Shown: positions 10,737-22,700 of the stretch, piece by piece
Layout: each line of letters begins with the position of its first letter
How positions within the stretch are numbered: the first letter of the stretch is position 1
From: Pegoplata infirma
Taxonomy: Eukaryota; Arthropoda; Insecta; Diptera; Anthomyiidae
Direction: 5' to 3'
Assembly (NCBI GenBank): GCA_963921195.1
Contig: OY992537.1
Coordinates: 46,195,943-46,259,942 of the forward strand
Length of the DNA: 64,000 nt
Position numbers and translations under genes: made by a program
Notes under the pieces: model-generated
What the model saw: only the letters and a program-made list of their open reading frames with translations
Told to the model about the DNA's origin: nothing
The model's database searches: none

Positions 10737-12776
10737 TATATATGGGGCATTCCAAGCCAAATCACTCACTTTTAGACCCGACCCCTTTCGATTTATTTTA
10801 TTTTTAGATATGTTTTAGTACTTATTAAGTGCAACTTGGACTTTTTTTTTATTTCAAGATGGTGTTGAGTAATCAATTTTTCAAAATGGCGATTTTCTCA
10901 AAAAAATTAAAAAATTGAAATTTTTAATTAATTTTGACCATTAAAAATATAGATATTTTAAAAAAATTTGGACAACGTTTTGTTGGTATTTCAATGTAGT
11001 TTTAGAAAAAAAATATGAAAAAATTATTCGAAGAAATTATCACTTATTTTTTGACGTTTAAAAATTAAAATCGACTTTTTGAAAAAGTCCGAAACCTTCG
11101 ATTTTTTGGTAAAAAACTACAAAAATTCTACTCTAAATTACGCAAATTTTAAGCCATAATTCGAGATGTGATCACAATTCTTTCTATTTTTTTTTTTTAA
11201 ATTTTAAAAATTGCACCTTTTATTTTTTGGCTCTGATTTATTTTATATGGTGCTCTAAAAATAAAAAATTGGTAGATATTGACCCTAACTTACCCCAGAT
11301 ATATTTATTTCGAGGTAAAAATACGTCTCACAAAAATTTAGAACGATCTGAAATGGGTAAGGCGTTTAGCATGGTCCTTGAAGTTTAAAAAACGGATTAC
11401 AAGGAAAAATATGAATTTTTTTCTGTTTTCGCAATATTTTTGGTATTTAAAGTTAATTTTTATTTCAAACAATTACAGAATTATGATGTAGAGTAAAATG
11501 CCTTTCTAATAAGGTACTAACATCTAAAATCGGCTGAAAATCAGCCAAGTTATTACAACTTCCCCAGGCATCCAACGTGTGGCAGACGACTGGATTAAGC
11601 AATACAATCCGATTTTTGAAATTCATTGAAATTTTCTACTGTAATAACATTTTTTTATTCTTCAAGTTCAAATGTAATTTGATGACAAGTATTTTTCATA
11701 TTGTGTTTTGGTAACATTTTTTAAATTAATGCTAAAAATGCCTGCATTTTCAACACCCTTTTGAAATCTCAATTTTAAAAAAAAAAAATTTTTTTTGTTT
11801 TAAAATTTTGAAAAACCAAAAAAAAATTACATTGAAACATGAATAATGAAAAAATGTTATTACAGTAGAAAATTTCAATAAATTTAAAAAAAGGGACTCG
11901 TATTCTTTAATCAAGTGGTATGACACACGCTAGATGCCTGGGGAAGTTGTAATAACTTGGTTGATTTTCAACCGATTTTAGTTTTTAGTACCTTATTAGA
12001 AAGGCATTTTACTCTACATCATAATTCTGTAATTGCATGGAATAAAAATTAACTTAAAATACCAAAAATATTGCGAAAACAGAAAAAAAATCATATTTTC
12101 CCTTGTAATCCGTTTTTTAAACTTCAAGTACCATGCTAAACGCCTTACCCATTTCCGATCGTTCTAAATTTTTGTGAGACGTACTTTTACCACGAAATAA
12201 ATATATCTGGGGTAAGTTAGGGTCAATATCTACCATTTTTTTATTTTTGGAGCACCATATAAAATAAATCAGGGCCAAAAAATAAAAGGTGCAATTTTTA
12301 AAATTTAGAAAAAAATAGAAAGAATTGTGATCACATCTCGAATTATGGCTTAAAAGTTGCATAATTGAGAGTAGAATTTTTATAGTTTTTTACAAAAAAA
12401 ATCGAAGGTTTCGGACTTTTTCAAAAAGTCGATTTAAATTTTTAAACGTCAAAAAATAAGTGATAATTACTTCGAATAATTTTTTCATATTTTTTTTCTA
12501 AAACTACATTTAAATACCAACAAAACGTTGTCCAACGTTTTTTAAAATATCTGTATTTTCTAATGGTCAAAATTAATTAAAAATTTCAATTTTTTAATTT
12601 TTTGGAGAAAATCGCTATTTTGAAAAATTGATTACTCAACACCATCTTGAAATAAAAGGCTGAAAATTGGTGTCCAAGTTGCATTTAATTAGTACTAAAA
12701 CATATCCAAAAATAAAATAAATCGAAAGGGGTCGGGTCTAAAAGAGAGTGATTTGGCTTGGAATGCCCCATATATA
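10737..12776. mobile_element. Foldback element, ~2.0 kb, TATATATGGGGCATTCC ends
   Basis: The ends are inverted copies of TATATATGGGGCATTCCAAG. The arms stay complementary for most of about 900 bp each: GACCCGACCCCTTTCGATTT at 10777 pairs with AAATCGAAAGGGGTCGGGTC at 12719, and GGCATCCAACGTGTGGCAGA at 11567 with the region near 11925. The spacer lies around 11650-11850. No coding sequence. Related ends occur at 14668-15528, 37586-39271 and 57240-58250. Confidence 0.8.
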
Positions 12777-12924
12777 AAGTCTAGAATTCTGAGACATTTT
12801 TCTACAACAAATATTTGAGATAATACTTTCTCTTAGGATATAGGCTATGTGTGCTGACGTAAATCATATATACACACACATACCTCTTCTGAGGATTTTT
12901 TTACATCCTGGTAATTTTCTTTGT

Positions 12925-13090
12925 AACTTTGTTCCTTTCCCTTCCTTTTTCCCTTTCCCTTTCTTTTTTTCTTTTCTTTTCTTTCCTTTCCTTTTTTTTT
13001 TTTTTCTTTTTTTCCTTTCTTTTTTTTCTTTTTTGAAATCGTTTTGGGGGGGGGAGAAATCCCATTCTCCCCCCCTCCCCCTGGATCCGC
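12925..13090. repeat. Long polypyrimidine tract and C/G-rich tail
   Basis: About 110 bp of nearly uninterrupted C/T on the + strand (CCCTTCCTTTTTCCCTTTCCC and similar), then G9 and CTCCCCCCCTCCCCCTGGATC. The end CCTGGATCCGCGCCTG resembles a transposon terminus. Mirror-like pyrimidine tracts can form triplex DNA. It lies about 0.7 kb upstream of the btv ATG. Confidence 0.7.
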
Positions 13091-13104
13091 GCCTGTGTAT
13101 TGTG

Positions 13105-13250
13105 AATTATTATCCAAGTTACACATCCAAGTTACAAACCATTTTGGTTCTAAGAAAATTAAAACAGTAATTTTTATTTTCTTTTTTTTGCACCGTTAGC
13201 TTATTTGTAAGCTGAGGTGGCGTCCTACATCACTTTAGATCAGACCATTT
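13105..13250. repeat. TTATCCAAGTTACAAACC repeat module (copy)
   Basis: GTGAATTATTATCCAAGTTAC through GAGGTGGCGTCCTACATCA matches the module at 8150-8330 and 47100-47280. The CACCAGCTGGTG part is missing. Confidence 0.6.
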
Positions 13251-13259
13251 TTTATATTT

Positions 13260-13761
13260 TTTATCGTTGTTGTGTTTACTGATTGTGAGCATAACACAAA
13301 AAAAATTATTCTTGCCAATGTTTCAATAGTTTGGTTCTAATAGGATTAATAGCGAATATAACAAGCAAGCTATAGTTAATAATGTCCTTGTAAAATAACC
13401 AAAACAATTAAATTAAACCAACCACTAAAGGCATTTTAACACGTGACACAATGACTGGTGGCTCTCGGGTGGATGTAAGTGGATGTTGTTTAACAAACCA
13501 ACCGGGTAAATAAAAATAACAAGCGAACAGGTGACTGAATCCTAGACAACCAAATTAACCATGGTAACAAATGGTTGTCAGGGGAAACGGATCGAAGGCA
13601 AGGAAAGACAAAACATAAAAAACACAAAAAAAGCGACACATGTAACAAATATTTAAAACAACTGCTCAAAAGAACTACAACTTCAGTGGAATTGTTAAAA
13701 GTAAATTAAATGTGAAAAATATCGTAAAAAAATAAGGATTTTAACAATTAAAATTTAAAAC
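13260..13761 (+). promoter_or_regulatory. btv 5' flank / probable promoter and 5' UTR
   Basis: This is about 500 bp of comparatively repeat-free sequence between the last intergenic repeat module (ends near 13250) and the ATG. It holds an E-box CACGTG at 13440-13445, a candidate X-box at 13555-13568 and an initiator-like TTCAGT at about 13682. No clear TATA box at a sensible distance was seen. The transcription start cannot be fixed from sequence alone. Confidence 0.45.
13555..13568. promoter_or_regulatory. Candidate X-box (RFX binding site)
   Basis: TTAACCATGGTAAC is an imperfect palindrome resembling the RFX consensus GTTGCCATGGCAAC. The right half-site GGTAAC is good and the left half TTAACC is weaker. 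It lies 194 bp upstream of the ATG, in the range where RFX sites of ciliary genes are usually found, and the gene is an intraflagellar transport motor. Binding is inferred. Confidence 0.42.
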
Positions 13762-13798
13762 ATGTCCAACAAAATTAAATTTATCATCAATACATCAG
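13762..13798 (+). CDS. btv: btv exon 1 (start codon, 12 residues plus 1 nt)
   Basis: This exon encodes MSNKIKFIINTS plus the first base of the next codon. It ends CAG|GTAAAA. I end it here instead of reading through because removing 13799-13900 gives ...KFIINTSVEYFAAN..., which lines up without a gap with the start of animal DYNC2H1 (a hydrophobic-TTT-x-x-YF pattern). Reading through inserts 34 residues that the family lacks. The start is supported by the TAA 6 nt upstream in the same frame. Confidence 0.72.
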
Positions 13799-16700
13799 GT
13801 AAAAATGAAAGAGCCTTCAGTGGAATTTTTAAATTGTACAACCAATTTTTGTTTAATTTTTCAATTGCCATTTTTTTTGGTTTTTCTGTATCTCAATTAG
13901 TTGAATATTTTGCTGCCAATTCTCAATCAGGCAGTGCTTTGGATGAACAAACCGCTGCCATCATAGAATTTTTGGAAAATGATGAAATAACTGTAATCTC
14001 TGCTGTACATAATAAACATGAAGATAAAATAAAATTTCATCATCGCATACCAAATGATGAAGTTTGTTTGCTATTCTATAAAATACCACAAGTTGGTAAA
14101 GGTGGCAACATTGGTGGTGCTGGTGGTGGTGGTGATAGTATTGCAACAGCAGCAGGTGATTTTAACAGCAATACTACTGTATCAACAACATATAGTATGA
14201 ATAACCAACCACTTGGCATTTTGACGCTTGAAGGAGGTTTGGTTAAATCCATTTATAATTCTGTTTCTCGTGTATTTTCACCACATGCAAATTCTAGGGT
14301 ATGTAATTTTACTTTTACTTACCGTACGTAAATTTAAAATAAACAAAAACTAAAATATTTCGATAACAAGAACAAGGAACAACTTTTTGTAATCCAATAC
14401 ATATATAGAGTATAGAGCATAGAGTAGAGATATGTTATACAAAAGGACCTCAAAATTTTTGGAAAATTGGTTTTTAAATGAAAACAAATAAAATTGTGTA
14501 AAAATGTGCATTAGAAAATGTAGGTTAAAATATACAAACTATGTAATGTTGGAAAGGTGTAGTCAAAGCAAGTGCAGCAATACGAGAGGATAAAAAAAGA
14601 AAAATTCTCAAAATCTCAGCTGTTTTCTTTAGAAATTTGTTCGAGAATTGAAGAAAAACCTTTGATGTATATAAGGCATTACACACCAAATGTCCAGCGA
14701 AAAAAAATGTGTACCGTAAATTTCGGAATAGGTTGTATGAATGGCCCTAAATGGAACAAAAAAAAATTGCGTTTTTGGTTTTTCAATTTTTCAAAAACTG
14801 GGCTTAGGAGGCGTGGTCAAATATTGGAAAATTTGTCAAATTTGTGTCGAGTTGCCTTGTTTAAATTTTTATCAAATTAAAGCGCAATGCACCACAATCT
14901 CAAAAATTTACATTCTTGTATAGTTTTGTATGAGCTATTGATTAAAACATTTTTTTTTCAGAACCCGTTCTGAAATTTTAATTTTTTAAAAAAGTCAATT
15001 TATCAAAAATCCGGCAATTTTTGTTTTTTTTATTTTTTTTAAGTTGCCTATCGATACAAAAAAATTCAGACATGTATTTTTTGTTTTTTTTCGAGAAAAT
15101 CGCATTTGAATTTTGAATTTCATAACAATTTAGTAATTTGCTTGTATTTTCTTGTTTCAACGTAGCGAATGAGTATTAAATATTTGCATAAGTATTACTC
15201 ATACACTATGTTGAAACAAGAAAATACAAGCAAATTACTAAATTGTTATGAAATTCAAAATTTAAATGCTTTGAATTTTTTAAAAAAAATGCCAAATTTC
15301 AGAACGGGTTCTGAAAATTTTCCAAACAGAAAAAAAATTAGTCGATAGCCCATACAAAACTATACAAGAATGTAAATTTTTGAGATTGTGATTTGATAAA
15401 TATAAATTATTATATAAATTAAACAAGGCACCTCGACTCAAATTGCAATTTTTTTAGTTACATATAAGGCTATTCATACAACCTATTCAAAAATTGTAGC
15501 GGGACATTGGTGTGGAATGCCTCATATTAGCATGGATCAAATTTAGGTCGGGAAAGTTTCCTTTTAGGGTCGATATTAATACACATAAATATTTTACCTG
15601 TAGGACAGTGACTTTGCGTTCCTTTTTAACATGATAATGCAGGACGCCATCTCAGTTTAACTATATAAGCTCACCTGCTGGTGAATAAATGCGTTTTTCA
15701 CCAGATGATGAATAAAACGTAACATAATTATTTTTCAACAAAACATTATTTTTTTTGTCATTAAATTTTTTTTTTCATCAATTTTTTTTTTTCTATTAAT
15801 TTTTTTTTTTTCGTCAATTTTTTTTTTTTTTTTTTTTCATAAAAAAACTTTTTTCATCAAAAAATTTTTTTCATCAATATTTTTTTATATTTTTTTTCAT
15901 CAAATTTTTTTTCATCAATTTATTTTTTTCATCAATTTTTTTCATGAAATTTTTATTTTTTTTTTCTTAAAACTTTTATTTTATCAATTTTTTTTCATCA
16001 AATTTTTTATTACATAAAATTGCTTTTTTCATAATTTCTTTTCAATTTTTGTTTCATTTTTTTATCAAAATTTTTTTTACATCAATTTTTTTTACATCAA
16101 ATTTTTTTATCAAAATTTTTATTACATCAAATTTTTTTTTTCATAATTTTTTTTCATCAATTTTTTTTAATCAAATTTTTTTTTTCAAAATATTTTTTAC
16201 ACCAAAAATTATTACTTTTCTTAAAAATTTTTTTTTTATAAAAAAATTTTTTTTTAATAAATTTTTTTTACACCTAAAATTTTTTCTTTTCATCAAAAAC
16301 TTTTTTTTATTAATTTTTTTTTTTTTCAAAAATTTTTTTTTTTTTTTAGTTTTTATCGAAATTTTTTTTCATCCAATTTTTTTTTTCTTCATCAAAAACT
16401 TTTTTTCATCCTAAATTTTTTTTTCATCAAAAATTTTGTTTTCATCTTTTTTATCATAATATTGTTTTTCGTAAAAAGACATAATTTTTCCATTTTTTTT
16501 ACCAAAAGTTCTTTTTTACCAAGTCTGAACTTTTGACATAAAAATGTTCCATTTGTTTAACAAATGTACAACAAAATAAGTGAGAGCGTTAAATTCTTCG
16601 GTGCCGAATCTTTTATACTCTCCAAAATGTAAAAACACTTTTTGTACTAAAGTAATACACTCATTTACGAAATTTACAGATCTTTTGGTTTGGACTGCAT

Positions 16701-19700
16701 CTTGCTCTCCACAGACAGATGAATGGATGTAACCGCCCACGGGTTTTGTCCGATTTGACTTAAAATTTAAACATATAGTTTTTAGAACAAACCGAACGAT
16801 ATTTTGCGAGGTAATCGACAAAAGTAATTTTTTGTGATAAAACATAAAATTCGAAAAAAGGGTAAGCACGCGTTTTTATACTTAGTGATAGAGGGTATAT
16901 ATACTTATATATATATAAGTTTGTCATTCTGTTTGTAACTCATCGAAATATTGGTCTGGGACCCCATAAAGTATATATATTCATGATGCCCGATCGATTT
17001 TAAGACATTCTAGCGATGTCCGTCTGTCCGTCTGTCTGTCTGTGGAAAATGCTCTCACGGACAAAATATTGCACAGAGATGACTAAAACTTAACATATTT
17101 ATTGGAAGTTCTCCCGAGAAGTTTGGTATTGCATTTGAGCGATATCGGTTCAGCGGTTCAAAAGTTATGAACGAAAATGTAAGCACACCTCAAAAATTTC
17201 AGTACATTCAACATAACCTAAAAATACAAAATGTTTTAATTCGGCTTCTGGTTGACATATGTGAACATAACTGAACACCAAATGGTATTTAAACAAGTAC
17301 GAACATATTTTTTGACAAAAAAAGAAAAAAATCGCGGATTTTTTTTTTACTAAAATTTTTTCGCGGAAATTTTTTTTTCAAAATTTTTTTTTTTTTTTTA
17401 AAGTAATTTCCTTTTAAATAAAGTTTTTTGCAATAATCTTTTTGAAATTGTGGAGGGTAGCACTACATTCAGCAAGGCCGAATTTAACTTTTTTACTTGT
17501 TTTTTTCACAAAAAGTACTTTTTCACGAAGTCTGAACTTTTGACATAAAAATGATCCATTTGTTTAACAAATGCACAACAAAATAAGTGAGAGTGTCAAA
17601 TTCTTCGGTGCCGCATCTTTTATGCTCTTCAAAACGTTAAAACACTTTTTTGCACTTAAGTAATACACTCATTTACGAAATTTACAGATCTTTTGGTTTG
17701 GACTGCATCTTGCTCTCCACAGACAGATGAATGGATGTAACCGCCCACGGGTTAAATTGTCCGATTTGACTTAAAATTTAAACATATAGTTTTTAGAACA
17801 AACCGAACGATATTTTGCGAGGCAATCGACAAAAGTAATTTTTTGTGATAAAACATAAAATTTGAAAAAAGGGTAAGCACGCGTTTTTTTCTGTTTTTTT
17901 TGATACACTTCCTAACACGATAAAGATGTCATGGATAGGAATAATATTTTTTTGCGGATATGTATCATTAAAAGCAACATCTCGGCTAAAATCTTTTCAA
18001 GTCAAAACTTAAGAAAAAAAAAAGAAAAAAAATTTTCGTTTTGGTCTAAAAACTCTTTGTTTAAATTTTTAGCCAAATCGGACAAAATTAACCCGTGCCT
18101 TTGGGGAGTTAAAGTTTTTCCCCAAAAAAATGTCCCCATACAAACCAAAAAATTTTTTTTTTCGATTTTTAAATTTTTTTTTTTTTTTAATTGTTATTTT
18201 ACTTGATTAGCTTATTAACGACTAAAAATTTCATTTTGGTCGGATAAACATTTCCATTTCAAAATTGAGTTCGAAAAAAAATTCAGAGCCGTTGGGGTCC
18301 TCTAAAAATTTGTTTTCTTTAGTTTTGACTTAAAGAATTTTTGCTGAGATGTTGCTTTTAATGATATATATATCTGCAAAAAAATATTATTCCTATCCGA
18401 GTCATCTTTATCGTGTTCGGAAATGTATCAAAAAAACAGCAAAAAACGCGTTTTTTACCATTTTTTTCAAATTTTATGTTTTATCACAAAAAATTATTTT
18501 TGTCGATTGCCTCGTAAAATATAAGTTCGTTTTGGTCTAAAAACTCTATGTTTAAATTTTTAGACAAATCGGACAATTTTTTTCAGTGCAAAACTTTAAC
18601 ACCCCAACGACACAGTTTAAAATTGTCCGATTTGGCTAAAAACTTAAATAAAGAGTTTTTGGACGAAAAATAACCGGCAATCGACGAAATTCGACAAAAG
18701 TAACTTTTTGTTTAATATTCAAGTAAAATAATAATTAAAAAAAAAAATCTAAAAAAAAAATTGGTTTGTATGTATTTTGTGGTGCAAAACTTTAACCCCC
18801 CAAAAATTTAAACATAGCTAAAAACTCTATGTTTAAATTTTTGGGGGGTCAAAAAGAACCATAATTTGCCGGCTATCGACGAAATTTAAAAATCATTATT
18901 CGTGCCACTCTACTAACACACTTTTCAATTTTTTAGTCCAGGAGTGGTGATTTCCATAAATGTTATGGGTCAGTCTTATTGAAATCAATCAAAAATAGCT
19001 AAAAATTTTCGTGACCCCCTCCGATTTTGATGAAATTTGGCTTAGTTGTAACCAGGGATGGAATTGTTGATACAAATGTACTTTTTTTGATACTATTTAA
19101 TGGTTAAAAATACGTTGATACGCCCGCGACTCATTTGATACATTTTCAAAACTGATCGAATTTTTGTGTTATTTCTTTAGAATTATCTAAATCAGGCTTT
19201 CAAGGTCATGAATTTTAACTAATTTTTTTATTAAAATTTTTTTCTTGCATTTATTTTTCCCCATTTTCTACTAATTGAAATTTGGTTATTCCTGGAAAAC
19301 TCTTTTAAATTTCAAAGAGTTTTAGTTATATTGATGTATGGTCTAATGAATATCAGATGAATTTTTACGCCTCTCCGAACCAACGTTAACCTCAATTTGC
19401 GAACACTGTTAATGTCTTCTTTGATTATGAATCTGGGGTGCCCCACTACTATATTTTGACGAAAATCAAAATCTTCGCCAAAGTCGTTTTTGAAAAAATA
19501 GCGGTCAAACGCCAAAAACTTTACATTTTCAGCTTATCTCAAAAACGATGAGAGATATGAAAAAATTACTATTCCTCGGGAAAAATTTAATAAAACTGTA
19601 AATTCACATAAGGCAATTGCCATGTTTTTGTTGCCAAAAATGCACTTTTAAATTCCGAGCTAAATACTTTGCGTTTTCTGTAAAAAAAATAACGAACTAT

Positions 19701-22700
19701 AATTACTATTTTTTGTTGTTTGAAATCAAATTAAATAAAATTAAAAAAAGTACATTTATGGTCAAAAAAGTACAATTTAAAATCATTTTTGATACCAAAA
19801 TGAAATTGCCATATTTCATCCCTGGTTGTAACACTAACAATAAGTGATAAACTAATGCACACTTATTTTCAGCCCTCTAAGTATACAGTGGGCGAAAACA
19901 CGGAGGGTCAAAATTTTCCCCAAAATCTCCCAGTCGCGACACTTTGCACCGTAAAAACTTAATATCTTTAGTTCTATTATAGCTAGAAAGCCCATTTTTG
20001 GTTTGTTTTGAAGCTCATAATATGCTCTACAAGACCTACCATAACCAACAAATTTTCGAAAAAAAATAAGGGTTACCTCCCTTATTTTAAGGTCGTGATA
20101 AAGGGAGGAGAAAATGGGGAGGATGGTATCCCCCGATTTTTTTTTTACTTGATAATCTTATAGAGAAAGTCCTAAAGAATATATTCTAAAATTTTTAAGT
20201 TGGGACAACAATGGGATCGCTCAAAATCAAAATTTTTCACAATTTTCCCCAAAATCTCCAAATCGCAACACTCTTTAACCTTAAAAATTTAATATCATAA
20301 GTGCTTTTGTAGCTACAGAGCTCATTTTTTTTTTTGTTTTAAAGCTTTATACTACGCTCTACAAGACATACCAAAACCAAAAAATTTTCCAAAAAACGGA
20401 ATGGCAAAGGGTGGAGGAAATGGGGGGAAAGTATCCCCCGATTTTTTTTTTACTTGGTATTCTCAAAGTGCAAGTCCTAATGAACATACTCTACAATTTC
20501 TGTGTTGGGAGAACAATGGGATCGACCAAAATCAAAATTTTTCAAAATTTTCCCCCAAAATCAACAAATCGCGACATTTTTGCGCCTCCCATTGGAGTCC
20601 CAAGATAAAAATTTCAGGATATGCTCTCTAGAACTTACTCTAAAAAAAAAAACAAGGTAAAAAAAAATTGGAGGATACTATCCCCCGATTTCCCTCACCC
20701 CTTGCCACGATCTTTTAATACAAGAGGAACCCGCAATTTTTTATTATTTTTTTTTTGTGATAGTAATATTGTAGGGCATATTAAGAGCATTACAACAAAC
20801 CAAAAATGGACTCTGTAGCCACAATACAGTCCACGATATTAAATTTGTAATGTGCAAGAGTGTCGCGATTTGGAGATTTTGGGGGAAATTGTGAAAAATT
20901 TTGATTTTGGTCGATTTGATTGTTGTCCCAACATAAAAATTTTAGGATATGTTCATTAGGACTTGCACTTTGAGAATACCAAGTAAAAAAAACTCGGGGG
21001 ATACTTTCCCCCCATTTCGTTTACCCTTTGCATCGACCTTTAAATAAGGGGGCGCCCCGTCCTTTTTTTTGGAAATTGTTGTCCCATCATAAAAATTTTA
21101 GAATATGTTTATTAGGACTTGCACTTTGATAATACCAAGTAAAAAAAATCGGGGGATACTTTCCCCCCATTTCCTCTACCCTTTGCCACGACCTTTAAAT
21201 ACGGGGGCACCCTTCCTTTTTTTCTAAAATTGTTTGGTTAAGGTAGGTATTGTAGAGCGTACTATAAGCTTTAAAACAAACAAAAATGGACTCTGTAGCT
21301 ACAATGCACATATGATATTAAATTTTTAAGGTTCAAGAGTGTTGCGATTTGGAGATTTTAGGGGAAAATGTGAAAAATTTTGATTTTGAGTGATCCCATT
21401 GTTGTCCCAACTTAAAAATTTTAGAATATATTCTTTAGGACTTTCTCTATAAGATTATCAAGTAAAAAAAAATCGGTAGAGCATATTATGAGCTTCAAAA
21501 CAAACCAAAAATGGGCTTTCTAGCTATAATAGAACCAACGATATTAAGTTTTTACGGTGTAAAGTGTAGCGACTGGGAGATTTTGGGGGAAATTTTGACC
21601 CTCCGTATTTTCGGCCCCTGTTGACTTAGTGGGCTGAAAATTTGCATTTGTTAGTTTTTTACGTACTGTAAGAACTTAACCAAATTTCATCAATATCGGA
21701 GGGGGTCAAAAATATTAATGATTGATTTCACTAATAATGACCGTTATACAAACACGTTTTCTTTGAGATAAATGATTTTTTATCACTCTGTAGCTCTTAA
21801 TATGAACTTTAACAGCTCTCTTCTAAACTGTTTAAATGCCAACTTTTGGGCATTTAAACAGTGGGAATTTAACATTTTTACTCGGGAACTGAACATTAAA
21901 AAAAATAATATATATTACTTTCCTGAACTTGAAATACGGCAAAAATTGTTCTTTCAACAAAGATTTTTACTTTGGTTGTCATATAATCTCCAATTTAAGT
22001 AAGTTGGTTTTTGTATCCACCACTCTGTGATGGAGGGTATGTTTAAATTTGTCATTTCGTTTGTAACTGATTATAATGTTAACGTGCAGAGAAGAAAATG
22101 ATTGTGGCAACCATAACCCAAGTATTAAAAAAATTATAATTTAGGACCATAATATGATTGCTACAAAAATTTTATGATTGCTAAAAACTTTTTATGATAC
22201 AATTTTCAATCATAATATGATTAAATTATGGTTGCGGCAATCATATCTCTTCTCTAAGTGAAAAAGTAGTAGAAATTAGTGTTGTCTAATTTGATATGAA
22301 TAGTTGATATTGTCTTGAAATCGAAAATTCTTTTGAAATCGCTGTGTGCAACGTATCAAAATATCGGCTTAGGACCCCATAAAGTACAGTATATATAATT
22401 GATCCTTGATCGAATCTAGAACATTCTAGAAACGTCCGTCTGTCCGTCCGGCCTTCTGTGGTTAAGTTCTTGAATAGGCAATATAGGACCAGTTGGAAAA
22501 AGTAACCGCTAAAGAACTATACTAACCTCGAGTTTTAAAGTTTCAGACCTCGAAAAAATAAAAAAATAAATTTAAAAAAAAAAACTTTTTTTGCCAGAAC
22601 TTTTTCCGACATAAAAATGTTTCATTTGTTTACCAAAAGTACAAATACCAAGTCATAGTGTTAAATGCAGCTGTGCCGAATCTTTTATACCCTATAAAAT

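Noticed and set aside
12847..13170. Two overlapping ORFs on opposite strands
   Set aside because: Produced by the polypyrimidine tract (Phe/Pro-rich on one strand, Lys-rich on the other).
13802..13898. Hydrophobic segment as a possible membrane anchor of btv
   Set aside because: A soluble motor tail has no such segment in the family, and the region has full intron signals.
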